DNA of 64,000 bases from Desulfarculaceae bacterium (GTDB taxonomy: Bacteria; Desulfobacterota; Desulfarculia; Desulfarculales; Desulfarculaceae), in contig JAIPDO010000009.1 of assembly GCA_021737645.1 (NCBI GenBank), positions 20,984-84,983 of the forward strand, written 5' to 3'. Position numbers and translations under genes: made by a program. A model generated the notes under the pieces. It saw nothing but the letters and a program-made list of their open reading frames with translations. It was not told the origin of the DNA and searched no databases. Shown here piece after piece: positions 53,785-63,326 of the stretch. Every line of letters starts with the position of its first letter. Position 1 is the stretch's first letter.

Positions 53785-53820
53785 AGACCCCGTGCCGGTA
53801 TCGGCGCGGGGTCTTTATTT
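53785..53820 (+). terminator. intrinsic terminator after gyrB
   Basis: AGACCCCGTGCCG-gtat-CGGCGCGGGGTCTTTATTT. Confidence 0.9.
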
Positions 53821-53880
53821 GGGGTGGGGCGGGGCGTGAGACGGCACGGCCAGGACTTTGAGCCGCCGCAATCGGGCATC

Positions 53881-53918
53881 GTGTAGGTTGGGTAGAGGGC
53901 GCAGCCCGAAACCCAACA
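53881..53918. repeat. type B repeat
   Basis: GTGTAGGTTGGGTAGAGGGCGCAGCCCGAAACCCAACAA. Confidence 0.75.
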
Positions 53919-53955
53919 ATATCCTTAGCTGGTCGCGCCCCCGTGAAAAGATGTC

Positions 53956-53990
53956 TGTTGGGTTTCGCTTCGCTCTACTTAACCTACGCT
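53956..53990. repeat. type B repeat
   Basis: TGTTGGGTTTCGCTTCGCTCTACTTAACCTACGCT. Confidence 0.75.
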
Positions 53991-54039
53991 ATCGCTGTAA
54001 GCCGGGTGGCCCCGACACCGCCCTCCAGCAAATAGCTCC

Positions 54040-54130
54040 CGTCATTGCGAGGCCGGGCAGAGGCTGGGGTACGGTGAAACAGGGCCGCCCCTCCTGCCCG
54101 GCCGTGGCAATCTTCCGTTTCCTCGTCATG
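54040..54130. repeat. type A intergenic repeat
   Basis: GTCATTGCGAGGCCGGGCAGAGG...TCCTGCCCGGCCGTGGCAATCTTCCG. Confidence 0.8.
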
Positions 54131-54167
54131 CCTCCGTTCACCAGACACGGCCCAACCGCCCGCCCTC

Positions 54168-55361
54168 TCAGGCCACGCAGCGCCCCAGGTCCTCCGCCTC
54201 GGCGCGGGCCTGGCCCAGCAACACCTCGTCTATCTCGTCGATGACGCTCTCCGGGCTGATGCGGTTTATGTCCAGCCGGTTCACATAGCCATAGGCGTTG
54301 CTGGCCGCCTTGAAGGCCTGGGGGTCCCGCCGTATTTGGGGATGGCAGATCACGTGCACCCCCTGGCTTGTCTCCCTGGGGTAGGGGAGGCAGCGCCCGT
54401 AGTAGTTGCCGCTGTAGACCACGAACACCTTGTCCTTGCCCAGGGCCGCGGCCAGGTGCGGGGCCATGGTGTCGTTGGAGAGCATCAGGCCGGCCTTGGC
54501 GACAACCTGGGCCAACTCCCAGAGGGAGGTTTTGCCCACCAGGTCGGTGAAGCCGAAATCCAAGTGTTGCGCGAGGGCCTCGGCGTCCGGCCGGTCCGAG
54601 GCCGCGCCGCAGAGCACGATCTCCAGGCCGTAATTATCGAGCAGGTGCCTGCCCACCTGGGCGAAGTTGCCCAGGCCCCATTTCTTGGACACCGAACTAC
54701 CGCCTATGAAAAACACCGCGTAATCAAAGGACGGATCAAAGCTTGCCCCCGAGGGCTGTTGGGCTATCTCGGGCTTGGTCATGGGAAGCGGCCTGTTCAG
54801 AAGGTTCTCGAAAAACTCCCGGTTCCGGTTGAATTCAAAAACGACCTCACCGGCGGCGGGGAGCAGCCGGGTGTAGTAGCGGTCGCTCCGGCGTTTTTGC
54901 CGCATGGTCAGGTTGGAAAAATCACCGGCGCTGCCGATCTTTTCCCTGGCCCGCACCAGCTTGACGATGCTGTCGACGTTCCAGAAGTCGCGGCTGTACA
55001 CCGGGCTGACCACGACCTCGTATCCTTGGCGGGTGATTTCCCGGAGCTTTTGGAAGCGGTACACCAGGCTGCGGTTGAACCGCTCCAGGTCCAGCCAAAT
55101 CACCTCTTCGCAAAACTTGGCGTCCAGCTTTTCAAACAAATCCCGCCAGGCGCTGTTGCCCAACAGGGTGAATTGGTAGCCCTGGTATTGGGGGTCTTGT
55201 TTGAGCGCCTGGATGAAATTCCTGAACAACACGTAGTCGCCGATCAGGTCGATGCGAACCAGCAAAAGAGACTTTTCCCCGATCCTGCAAGACGGGCGTA
55301 TCAGCCGGTTCATCAGAGCGTAGATCAGGTGTCTGACGATTGTTTTCAACTTGCGGATCAT
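54168..55361 (-). CDS. glycosyltransferase family 9 (heptosyltransferase-like)
   Basis: SLLLVRIDLIGDYVLFRNFIQALK; YAVFFIGGSSVSKKWGLGNFAQVGRHLLDNYGLEIVLCGAASDRPDAEAL; LSNDTMAPHLAAALGK. Confidence 0.82.
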   Translation of the reverse strand: MIRKLKTIVRHLIYALMNRLIRPSCRIGEKSLLLVRIDLIGDYVLFRNFIQALKQDPQYQGYQFTLLGNSAWRDLFEKLDAKFCEEVIWLDLERFNRSLVYRFQKLREITRQGYEVVVSPVYSRDFWNVDSIVKLVRAREKIGSAGDFSNLTMRQKRRSDRYYTRLLPAAGEVVFEFNRNREFFENLLNRPLPMTKPEIAQQPSGASFDPSFDYAVFFIGGSSVSKKWGLGNFAQVGRHLLDNYGLEIVLCGAASDRPDAEALAQHLDFGFTDLVGKTSLWELAQVVAKAGLMLSNDTMAPHLAAALGKDKVFVVYSGNYYGRCLPYPRETSQGVHVICHPQIRRDPQAFKAASNAYGYVNRLDINRISPESVIDEIDEVLLGQARAEAEDLGRCVA

Positions 55362-55630
55362 CACGGCAACCGGGTGTCCCTGGAACATGGCAAAGTCGCG
55401 AGGGGCTATCGCATCGGAGGGGCAGGGCGGAGGGCGGACGGTTCGGCGGTCCCGAACCTGGCTCTGTAGCTTCCCTCCAAACCCAAACCTACCCTAATTT
55501 TAAAATAATCGCATCGCCGGGAATCCATGTTTCACGCCATGGACTTCGCCGCCCCCATACCCCAACCCCGCATGTCTATGCTACATTAACCCAGACCCCC
55601 CAAACGCAACCCCTCCAGGGAGGCCGTATC

Positions 55631-57067
55631 ATGCCCCGTAAAGCCCTCGCCCTCGCCGCACTGCTTCTGGCCGCCGTGTTCATCTGCGCCCCGGCTTCCC
55701 AAGCCGCCGCGCCCAACTACCCCGAGGTGGTGTTCATCCTGGACGCCTCGGGCAGCATGTGGGGCCAGGCGGGGGGCAAGGCCAAGATCGCCATAGCCAA
55801 ACAGGTCATGGCCCAGGCGGTGCCCGGCCTGCCCGCCGAGGTGCGTTTGGGCCTGGTGGCTTACGGTCACCGCAAAAAAGGCGACTGCTCCGACGTTGAG
55901 GTCCTGGTGGCCCCCGGCTCCAGCGACCGCGCGGGCCTGCTCAAGAAGGTGCAGGCGCTCAGCCCCAAGGGCAAGACGCCCATCGCCGGTTCGCTAAAGC
56001 AGACCGCCGAGATGCTAAAGGCAAAGGAAAATGAAACCACCATCGTGCTGGTCAGCGACGGCATCGAGACCTGCGACGCCGATCCCTGCGGGGTGGTCAA
56101 GGCCCTCAAGGCCAGCGGCATCAAGTTCGTGCTGCAGGTGGTGGGCTTCGACGTGGACGCCAAGGGCAAACAGCAGCTGACCTGCCTGGCCCAGGCGGGC
56201 GGGGGCAAGTACTTCAGCGCCGGTGACGCGGCCGGGCTGCTGGCCGCTTTGGAGGCGGTGAAAAAAGAGGTCGTGGTCAAGGTGGAGGCGGCCAAGACGG
56301 TCAAGACCAAGGCCAAGAGCCGCCTTGGCAAGCTGAAGATGAGCCTGCCCGCAGACTCCCTCAAGAGCCTGGCCGGGTTCCGCATCATCCGCCTGAAGGA
56401 CAACAAGGTGCTCAAGGAGGCCAAAAAGGTGGCGGGCGAGCATCCCCTGTTGGCCGGTAAATACAAGGTGGTGCTTTTGTTCGCCCAGCCCAACTACCGC
56501 AAGCCCGACCAGGCGGTGCTGGGCGATTACGAGATCACCGGCGGCGAGGTCACCGAGGTGGCCCTGGGCGCGGTTGCGCTAAACATAGCCAAGGGGCTGA
56601 CCAAGGCGGTGAGCGGCGTTAGCCTGGTTGACCAGAAAAGCGGCAAGCCCTTCATCACCCACATCAGCAAAGACAACGACTACTACCTGTTCAAAACCCG
56701 CCCGGTGCCTCCGGGAGACTACACCGTGCGCCTGCACTACAGCCTTAGCCCCCAGCCCACCGTGGTGGCCAAGGACCTCAAGGTGTCGGCGGGCCAGACG
56801 GCCACCGCCACGGTGGACAGCGGCATCGCCCTGAAAAAGGCCCCCGGGGTTACCGGCTGGGACCTCCACCCCAGCGGCCAGGACAAGCCGGTCTTGCAGG
56901 TGCGGCGGCGCTTTGACAACGACTTCCCCCTGTGGAAGTCCTTCGCGGTGCCGCCGGGCACCTACGACCTCTACGTGCTGCAAAAGGGCATGACCGAGCC
57001 TCTGCCGGTGGGCGAGGGCATTGTGGTGGAAAAAGGCAAGACCGTGGTCTTCGACGCCGGGCTATAG
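55631..57067 (+). CDS. secreted von Willebrand factor type A domain protein
   Basis: Signal peptide; VVFILDASGSMWGQ MIDAS motif; GKTPIAGSLKQTAEML; IVLVSDGIETCDADPC. Confidence 0.9.
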   Translation: MPRKALALAALLLAAVFICAPASQAAAPNYPEVVFILDASGSMWGQAGGKAKIAIAKQVMAQAVPGLPAEVRLGLVAYGHRKKGDCSDVEVLVAPGSSDRAGLLKKVQALSPKGKTPIAGSLKQTAEMLKAKENETTIVLVSDGIETCDADPCGVVKALKASGIKFVLQVVGFDVDAKGKQQLTCLAQAGGGKYFSAGDAAGLLAALEAVKKEVVVKVEAAKTVKTKAKSRLGKLKMSLPADSLKSLAGFRIIRLKDNKVLKEAKKVAGEHPLLAGKYKVVLLFAQPNYRKPDQAVLGDYEITGGEVTEVALGAVALNIAKGLTKAVSGVSLVDQKSGKPFITHISKDNDYYLFKTRPVPPGDYTVRLHYSLSPQPTVVAKDLKVSAGQTATATVDSGIALKKAPGVTGWDLHPSGQDKPVLQVRRRFDNDFPLWKSFAVPPGTYDLYVLQKGMTEPLPVGEGIVVEKGKTVVFDAGL

Positions 57068-57079
57068 GGGAGGGCGGTC

Positions 57080-57733
57080 ATGAAAAAGTTGTCTCTAGTT
57101 CTGATGGCCTTGGCCCTGTGCCTGGCTATGGCCGCTACGGCCATGGCCGGGGATCGTTGCCTAAGGGTGCAGCTGGACGGCACCATAAAGCTGCGGCCCA
57201 AAAACCCGGCGGCCACCCAGGGCCAGCCGGGCAACGCCATGACCTCTTGCCGCACCAACGGCAAGTTTCACATCGAGCTTATCTTCCCGGAAAAGGGCGG
57301 CCCGGCGACCAGCCAAAAGAACTGGGTGGTAATCTCCGGCTTCGACTGCCCCCCCGATCAGCCGGGGTCGCGCTGTAGCCAGGAGGCCCACGCCAACGCT
57401 TTTTACCCCCGTCCCTTCGTGGTGCAGGCCTCGGCCCAGCCGGAAGGGGCCTTCAACTACGTGGTGGAGTTCCGCCTGGCCCAACTCCCCCCTGCCAGCC
57501 CCATCACCATCACCATCCAGTGCGAGGGCGCACCGGGCGATGTCAGCGACTACGGCTCCAACTATCGCCAGCTCATGCTGCCCTGGCATCTCAACAAGAT
57601 GGTGCTCAACGCGGCGCTGAACAAATCGCGCCACAAGCACCATCCGTTGATGGATCTGCCGCCGTTTCTTTTGGCCGACGTGGAGTGGGACGAGCTGGTC
57701 ACCCTGGTGCCCTGCGAGAACTTCAAATATTAG
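57080..57733 (+). CDS. hypothetical secreted protein
   Basis: Signal MKKLSLVLMALALCLAMAATAMA; directly follows VWA gene. Confidence 0.75.
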   Translation: MKKLSLVLMALALCLAMAATAMAGDRCLRVQLDGTIKLRPKNPAATQGQPGNAMTSCRTNGKFHIELIFPEKGGPATSQKNWVVISGFDCPPDQPGSRCSQEAHANAFYPRPFVVQASAQPEGAFNYVVEFRLAQLPPASPITITIQCEGAPGDVSDYGSNYRQLMLPWHLNKMVLNAALNKSRHKHHPLMDLPPFLLADVEWDELVTLVPCENFKY

Positions 57734-57740
57734 GCAATAT

Positions 57741-57779
57741 GGATGCCGGCTATAGGACCGTGCCCTATAGCCAGCATCC
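57741..57779. terminator. 16-bp stem hairpin between convergent genes
   Basis: GGATGCCGGCTATAGG-accgtgc-CCTATAGCCAGCATCC, one mismatch, no T-tract. Confidence 0.5.
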
Positions 57780-57801
57780 ACTTAAGTCAAGGCCATCGCC
57801 T

Positions 57802-58266
57802 TTAGGGCTTTTGGCTCTCCAGCGCATACAGCACATAGGTTTCGCTGGTGGTCAACTTTGGCCTATTACCCGCAAAACAGTAATAGGGCGGTTTCTCATC
57901 ATAAGAAACTTCACTAGTCATTTTAAAATTATTGACGCCGGCTTCATATAACAACCCTACGGATACGACGTACCGGTCCTTTTTTCTTTTCCAGACATCA
58001 TCCGCAAACTTATAGTGAAGCCTTGTTCCGCAGTTGCTGCAAAAATTCCATGTTGCCCATATTGCGGGCTTATACCCTTTTACCAGTTCGGATCCTTGAA
58101 TAATTTTTACGTCATTACATTTTGCGCCGAAACCGGGGCCGCTGTGGATGAACTGGCACGTACTACAATGGCAGGCGGTGAATCCAGGGTCTACCCCGGA
58201 GATTTCCAACACTACTTTTTCACAGCAACATTTTGCGGTAACTTTAGATATTCTTTCGCTGGACAT
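57802..58266 (-). CDS. GFA/CENP-V-like (Cys-rich Zn) family protein
   Basis: KCCCEKVVLEISGVDPGFTACHCSTCQFIHSGPGFGAKCND...WNFCSNCGTRLHYKF. Confidence 0.85.
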   Translation of the reverse strand: MSSERISKVTAKCCCEKVVLEISGVDPGFTACHCSTCQFIHSGPGFGAKCNDVKIIQGSELVKGYKPAIWATWNFCSNCGTRLHYKFADDVWKRKKDRYVVSVGLLYEAGVNNFKMTSEVSYDEKPPYYCFAGNRPKLTTSETYVLYALESQKP

Positions 58267-58267
58267 A

Positions 58268-58912
58268 TTACACTCCCTTCGAATTTGAATGATCTATTAA
58301 CTTATTAAAATGTTTTATAAGGTCACCCGATGAAAACTTTTTAGTTTCATGGAAACTGTAATACTTTGGTTTTACATCAAAAAACGTTTCATTTTCCATT
58401 ATCAAATCTTTTCCGTAGGTGCTGTGTATCAGCCCTAAAGAAACATTAAATTTGTCATTGAAGTTTTTTGATATTTTGTCGTTGAAGCTATAGTAAAGCC
58501 TGGAGCCGCAATTTGAACAGAATTGCCATGTTTTCATGCCTTTTGGCAAACTGCAGGTTTTTTCTCCTTCCTTATATTCTTTCGTAAATCCATTTACATA
58601 CTCTTTACCATTGATAACTTTAATGTCGCTGCAGTTTGCCCCGTACCATGGGCCATTATGCATTAATTGACACGTATCACAGTGACATACGGTAAACCTG
58701 GTATCCAGGTTGATAAGTTTAAGCACCACCTTCTTACAGTGACATGGTGCAATAATTTCGGACTTTACTTCTTTGATCGAGCTTTCTTTCTCTTCGCTTT
58801 TTTCGCTAGCTAATGCCATTGGTGGTTTACTAAAAACAGCGTTTCCAAATCCCAGCGCGGCGCCGCCGATGGCCACATTTTTGATGAAATTTCTTCTATT
58901 TATTTCTCCCAT
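58268..58912 (-). CDS. GFA/CENP-V-like protein with putative Tat signal
   Basis: MGEINRRNFIKNVAIGGAALGFGNAVFS...; CHCKKVVLKLINLDTRFTVCHCDTCQLMHNGPWYGANC...WQFCSNCGSRLYYSF. Confidence 0.83.
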   Translation of the reverse strand: MGEINRRNFIKNVAIGGAALGFGNAVFSKPPMALASEKSEEKESSIKEVKSEIIAPCHCKKVVLKLINLDTRFTVCHCDTCQLMHNGPWYGANCSDIKVINGKEYVNGFTKEYKEGEKTCSLPKGMKTWQFCSNCGSRLYYSFNDKISKNFNDKFNVSLGLIHSTYGKDLIMENETFFDVKPKYYSFHETKKFSSGDLIKHFNKLIDHSNSKGV

Positions 58913-59389
58913 AAGGCCCTCCATGTTAATCCAGGTTATGCGGTAGCCGCCGGTCTTAGCCACATTTTGAGGCTTTGGGCCCCGAGAAAGCTAGACTTTT
59001 AACTTTTTAATTTATTCGATCAACTCATTCTTTACCCTGGGCGGTGCCCAAAAATTTCTCGGTATTGGTGCGTCAACCAGTCCTCCAAGCCACAACCCGC
59101 CCCGCCCGGACAAGGCGAAGATCGCCACTCAAGCTCACCCCATCACCAACCCGCCGCCTAATAGTAACCAACGACCCCCTTGACCGGGCCGGTCCTGCGC
59201 CTGGATAATTTAGGTATGGAGCCCTAATCCGGTGAGGAAGCACCTGGAGTCAAACCCAGGCTGAACTCGATCTACCGCTCGCGCGCTCCTTCCAGACCCT
59301 CCCGCGCCGCCAGGCCTGACCGCTTTCAGCTCACCATGGCGATACATCCTCCGCTCCAGCCGCGTCCTCGCCCTGCAAGGAGGAATGCC

Positions 59390-59983
59390 ATGCAAAAAAA
59401 GGTGCGTTACTCACATCCGGCCCAAATAAACTACGATACCTTGGCCGAGATCTGCGACATCCTCTCCACGGCGGGCAAACTCAGCCAGGCGGCCAGGGCG
59501 GTGGTCACCTACCTCACCCACCACCTGAAGCTCAAGGGCGCGGCGCTCATGCTGCTGAACCGGCGCAGCAAAAAGCTGGAAATCGCCGCCGCCCAGGGCC
59601 TCAGCGACTTCTACCTGAACAAGGGTCCCATCAGCTCGGCCCGCTCCATAGCCGCTTCCCTGGAGGACGGCCCGGTGGCCATCTTCAGCGTGCGCGATGA
59701 CCCGCGCCTGCAATACCCCGAGGAGGCCGAGCGCGAGGGCATCGAGTCCATCCTCAGCGTGCCCCTGGTGCTCAGGAAAAAGCCCTTGGGCGTGCTCAGG
59801 ATCTACACCGCCGAGCCCTGGGAATTCACCATGGAGGACATCACCTTCATGCAGTCGGTGGCCCTGATGCTGGCCTTGGTGTTGGACAACATCCGGGTTT
59901 CCGGCGCCTACAAGACCTCTATCGAAGTGCTCAAGGAGCTGCGCCCTCCCATACGCCGGGCCAAGCGCACCCTGCACGAATAG
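59390..59983 (+). CDS. GAF domain protein
   Basis: LAEICDILSTAGKLSQAARAVVTYLTHHLKLKGAALMLLNRRSKKLEIAAAQGLSDFYLNKGP...ILSVPLVLRKKPLGVLRIYT. Confidence 0.85.
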   Translation: MQKKVRYSHPAQINYDTLAEICDILSTAGKLSQAARAVVTYLTHHLKLKGAALMLLNRRSKKLEIAAAQGLSDFYLNKGPISSARSIAASLEDGPVAIFSVRDDPRLQYPEEAEREGIESILSVPLVLRKKPLGVLRIYTAEPWEFTMEDITFMQSVALMLALVLDNIRVSGAYKTSIEVLKELRPPIRRAKRTLHE

Positions 59984-60291
59984 GGGCAACCTGGACGCCT
60001 CGGGCGTCTGGACGGCCGGGCCGCTGAACTCACCAGAGGGGCGGCCCGGCCTAATTTTTTAGGGAGCCATTGATCGGCCGGCTTAACTTCCCGCGCCGCC
60101 GAGGCGTCGGTATATGACAACCAGTCGGCGCAGCTACTTTGGTCGCTGATCCATCCTTTGGTGTTCTCGCACCAGGACATAATGGGATTGATCATGAAGT
60201 TGTCCCGGTACTGTTTTTGGCTGACCACCCCGGCCCGCAAGGCGGTGTCCGGGTTGATCCGGTAGCCGCACATCTTGCATTTTCTTTCCAC
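59908..60291 (-). CDS. small CxxC protein; C-terminal extent uncertain
   Basis: MERKCKMCGYRINPDTALRAGVVSQKQYRDNFMINPIMSWCENTKGWISDQSSCADWL; tail overlaps terminator and GAF gene antisense. Confidence 0.4.
   Translation of the reverse strand: MERKCKMCGYRINPDTALRAGVVSQKQYRDNFMINPIMSWCENTKGWISDQSSCADWLSYTDASAAREVKPADQWLPKKLGRAAPLVSSAARPSRRPRRPGCPYSCRVRLARRMGGRSSLSTSIEVL
60013..60061 (+). terminator. intrinsic terminator after GAF gene
   Basis: GGCCGGGCCGC...GCGGCCCGGCCTAATTTTTT. Confidence 0.85.
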
Positions 60292-60315
60292 GGTAAACCT
60301 CCCCCACCAGATTAA

Positions 60316-60924
60316 CTACGCGGCCAGCACCGCCCCCCGGGACAGACGCACCTCGGGCCGCTCCATTAGCCGCATGCCCAGCTCGCCAGCCAGGGCCAGC
60401 GACCCGTCAAAGTCCCTGGCCTTCACGTGCATGCGCGGCTCGGCCAGATAAAACAAACCTCCCGGCTTTAATAGCTCCTTCACCTGCCCCAAAAACCGCT
60501 CCTGGTCCGGCACCTCATGCAGCATCCAAAAGGCCAGCACCAGATCCAGGCTGCCCTTGAGGTCCGGAGCCGCCAGATCGTTGGCCTCCACTTTTCTGGT
60601 CTCGATGCGACCGGACAATCCGGCCTTCCTGGCCCGGCGCTCCACCCCGGCCAGCATCTTTTCCTGCAAATCCATGGCAAAAACCCGGCCCGAGCCGCCC
60701 ACCAACCGGGCCATGCCGATAGAGAAAAACCCTATGCCGCAGCCTATGTCAGCGGCTCGGGTGTCAGCGTGCAGATAGGGCCCCAGCATGGCTTCCGGGT
60801 TGTGAAATAGGCGTCGCACCGGGTTGTCAAAGGTGTGGATCATCCACCAAGGGCATACATGTTCGTTGGCCACGGCTTTATCCTTTGCTGAGGCGGGGGA
60901 GCACCTCGCCAATTGGTAGAGCAT
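60316..60924 (-). CDS. class I SAM-dependent methyltransferase
   Basis: TRAADIGCGIGFFSIGMARLVGGSGRVFAMDLQEKMLAGVERRARKAGL...LVLAFWMLHEVPDQERFLGQVKELLKPGGLFYLAEP; start uncertain. Confidence 0.88.
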   Translation of the reverse strand: MLYQLARCSPASAKDKAVANEHVCPWWMIHTFDNPVRRLFHNPEAMLGPYLHADTRAADIGCGIGFFSIGMARLVGGSGRVFAMDLQEKMLAGVERRARKAGLSGRIETRKVEANDLAAPDLKGSLDLVLAFWMLHEVPDQERFLGQVKELLKPGGLFYLAEPRMHVKARDFDGSLALAGELGMRLMERPEVRLSRGAVLAA

Positions 60925-61039
60925 TCCTCATGGCCGGTCACCAGCCAGCGCGCCGGTGCGGCTACAGCCAAGTTTTTCCACCGCTATTAAAATATATTTT
61001 ATGTCTGTTGACTAGGAGCGAAGAGGTGATCGCCTCGGG

Positions 61040-61339
61040 TCAGTTATCCACTTTTTCAGGTGGAGCCAAGCGCAAGGCCAGCCCGCAGACCACTCCCATG
61101 GGCCAGGCCCAGCACCCGGCCAGAGACCAAAACCACAAGCGTCCGATTTCCTCGCTGTCTTGGTGGAAGGGAGCCAGCATCCAGCGATTGAAAAGCAGGC
61201 CGCATAGGCACCACAGGCCTAAAACTGCAATAAATATAGCTGGGTCACAAAGATAGGCCGCCAATGACATGGCCGCCAAGCCCAAAAGGCTAAGCGCCAC
61301 AGCCCCAGCGGCCATAAGATAACAGACCAATCTGCACAT
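61040..61339 (-). CDS. small uncharacterised membrane protein
   Basis: 99 aa, several hydrophobic stretches. Confidence 0.5.
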   Translation of the reverse strand: MCRLVCYLMAAGAVALSLLGLAAMSLAAYLCDPAIFIAVLGLWCLCGLLFNRWMLAPFHQDSEEIGRLWFWSLAGCWAWPMGVVCGLALRLAPPEKVDN

Positions 61340-61361
61340 AACGGCATTCCCCCCAGAAGCC

Positions 61362-61390
61362 GACGGAGCCCCAGGACGGGGCTCCGTTTG
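61362..61390. terminator. hairpin between dnaN 3' end and next gene
   Basis: ACGGAGCCCC-agga-CGGGGCTCCGTTTGT; T-run better placed for + strand. Confidence 0.5.
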
Positions 61391-61416
61391 TACTCAGACT
61401 ATTTTGGTGCCCCGGC

Positions 61417-62532
61417 CTACAGGCGCATGGGCATTATCACGCTCAGGAAGCCTTCGTCCGCCTCGCCCTTGATCAGGCAGGGATGCTGCTCATCCACGAA
61501 GCCCAGGGTTATTTCCTCGCTCTTCATGGCCCCGCACAGATCCAGGAAGTAGCGGGCGTTGAAGCCCACACTCAAGGCGTCGCCGTCGTAGTCCACCTCC
61601 AGGGCCTCGCGGGCCTCGCCCAGATCCGGGTTCTGGCTCACCACCTCTAAGAGGCCTTCCTTGAAGTCCAGCTTTACCCCCTGAAAGCGATCCGTGGCCA
61701 AAATCGCCACCCGCCGCAGCACCTCGGAAAAGGCCTGGCGGTTAACCACCACTTTCTTCTTGCTCACCTTGGGAATAACCACCTCGTAGTCCGGGAAGGA
61801 ACCCTCTTGCATGCGCAACACCAGACGGGCGCCGTCCAGGGCCAAGGAGGCGTAGCTTTGGTTGAGGCCCAGGGAAATGGTCTCGGCGTCCTCGGCCATC
61901 TTGCGCATCTCGGCCACGCCCTTGCGGGGGATGATTACCCCGCCGTCCAAGGCGAAGCCCTCCAGGCCGTCCAGGGAGCGGTCCACCAAAGACAGGCGGT
62001 GCCCGTCGGTGGATACGAAACGCAGATAGTCCGCGCCATCGCGGTTGCGCTTTTGCACGTACAGGCCTGCCAAGTTGAAGCGGGTGTCTTCCTGGGAAAT
62101 GGAGAAAATGGTCTTTTCCACCATCTCGGCCAGCATCTCACCAGCCACGCTAAGCTCGGGAATGCCTTCCACGTCCGGCAGGTTGGGGAAGTCCTCGGCG
62201 GACAGCCCCACCAAGTTGAAGCTGGCGCGCCCAGCGGTGATATGCAGGTAATTATTCTCTTTTTCTTTCAGATAAATCTCTTCGGCTGGAAGCTCTTTGA
62301 CGATCTCGTAGAGTTTGCGCGCGGGTACGGTCACCTTGCCCGGTTTGCTCACTCTGGCCGCGCAAATGCCCTGAAAACTGGTTTCCAGGTCAGTGGCGGC
62401 CACGGTGAGGCTCTCGTCCTCGGCCTCCAACAGCACGTTGGACAGGATGGGCATTGAGGTGCGGCGCTCAACCACCGATTGAGATTTGCCCAAACCCTTG
62501 ACCAAGTCTTCCTTGCGAACAGTTAGCTCCAT
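61417..62532 (-). CDS. dnaN: DNA polymerase III subunit beta (sliding clamp)
   Basis: MELTVRKEDLVKGLGKSQSVVERRTSMPILSNVLLEAEDESLTVAATDLE...; C-term FVDEQHPCLIKGEADEGFLSVIMPMRL. Confidence 0.98.
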   Translation of the reverse strand: MELTVRKEDLVKGLGKSQSVVERRTSMPILSNVLLEAEDESLTVAATDLETSFQGICAARVSKPGKVTVPARKLYEIVKELPAEEIYLKEKENNYLHITAGRASFNLVGLSAEDFPNLPDVEGIPELSVAGEMLAEMVEKTIFSISQEDTRFNLAGLYVQKRNRDGADYLRFVSTDGHRLSLVDRSLDGLEGFALDGGVIIPRKGVAEMRKMAEDAETISLGLNQSYASLALDGARLVLRMQEGSFPDYEVVIPKVSKKKVVVNRQAFSEVLRRVAILATDRFQGVKLDFKEGLLEVVSQNPDLGEAREALEVDYDGDALSVGFNARYFLDLCGAMKSEEITLGFVDEQHPCLIKGEADEGFLSVIMPMRL

Positions 62533-63119
62533 CTATCTTTCACCTTTGAATTGCGGGATATAGCTGTCTGGTTCACCTTAACCCAAACTCCGGCGGCAGG
62601 GCAAGATAAAGACTCCTTGTGATTAGCCTTACCACTCAAGTATCCGCCCTTTATCGGGTCAATGCCGTTTTTGCGATGCGCCTACGATCAATGCCCTACT
62701 TTTCATTAGGGCATGAAAAATAATGTGAACTAAGGATCATTTTTAAAAAGCCATTAAGTTATCAATAGTTAAGTAATATTATACCTATTATGAAAACACT
62801 TAATTCACAACATACTCACAGGAGTTACGCCCCGGTAACACCAGGAGAAGATAGAGATTTAAGCCATCGGCCGGTGCCAACGCCCTCTCAACCATACCAA
62901 GAATCCGGCTGCTTTGGTAACCCAGGGCCGCGGCGAGCCGTATTACTCGGATGAAGGCTCCTGAAGCAAAATACGCGGGTCACTCCCCCATACAGCCTAG
63001 GGATCGCCTCCTGGGAAATCCTTTCAGGGAACCCGCCGTCTTTCCTCAAACCATGAGATTGACCAAAACGGTGGGCGCGGGGCGCCTCTTTTACTTACCT
63101 GCATCTTAATACGTTGGGC

Positions 63120-63326
63120 AAAAGGCGGTCCGTTTTCCAACTTGGTGTAGCGCCGCCCCTTTATTACTATTAGTTCTTAATTATTTAGTAATAATAGTAG
63201 AGGGCGGCTCAAAGGTGGAAAACCGTCTCAACTCTTGGAAACCATGGGAATAAGTTCTCCACCGTCTTTTACACCGGCTATGAGTTTTTCCACCGTGGGG
63301 CCGGTTTGCGAGGGGTTTTCCACCGC
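63120..63326. other. oriC: candidate core of chromosomal replication origin (oriC)
   Basis: Between dnaA and dnaN; DnaA-box-like GTTTTCCAAC 63132, GGTGGAAAAC 63214 (inverted), GTTCTCCACC 63254, TTTTTCCACC 63285, GTTTTCCACC 63315; AT-rich imperfect palindrome 63152-63208. Confidence 0.7.
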
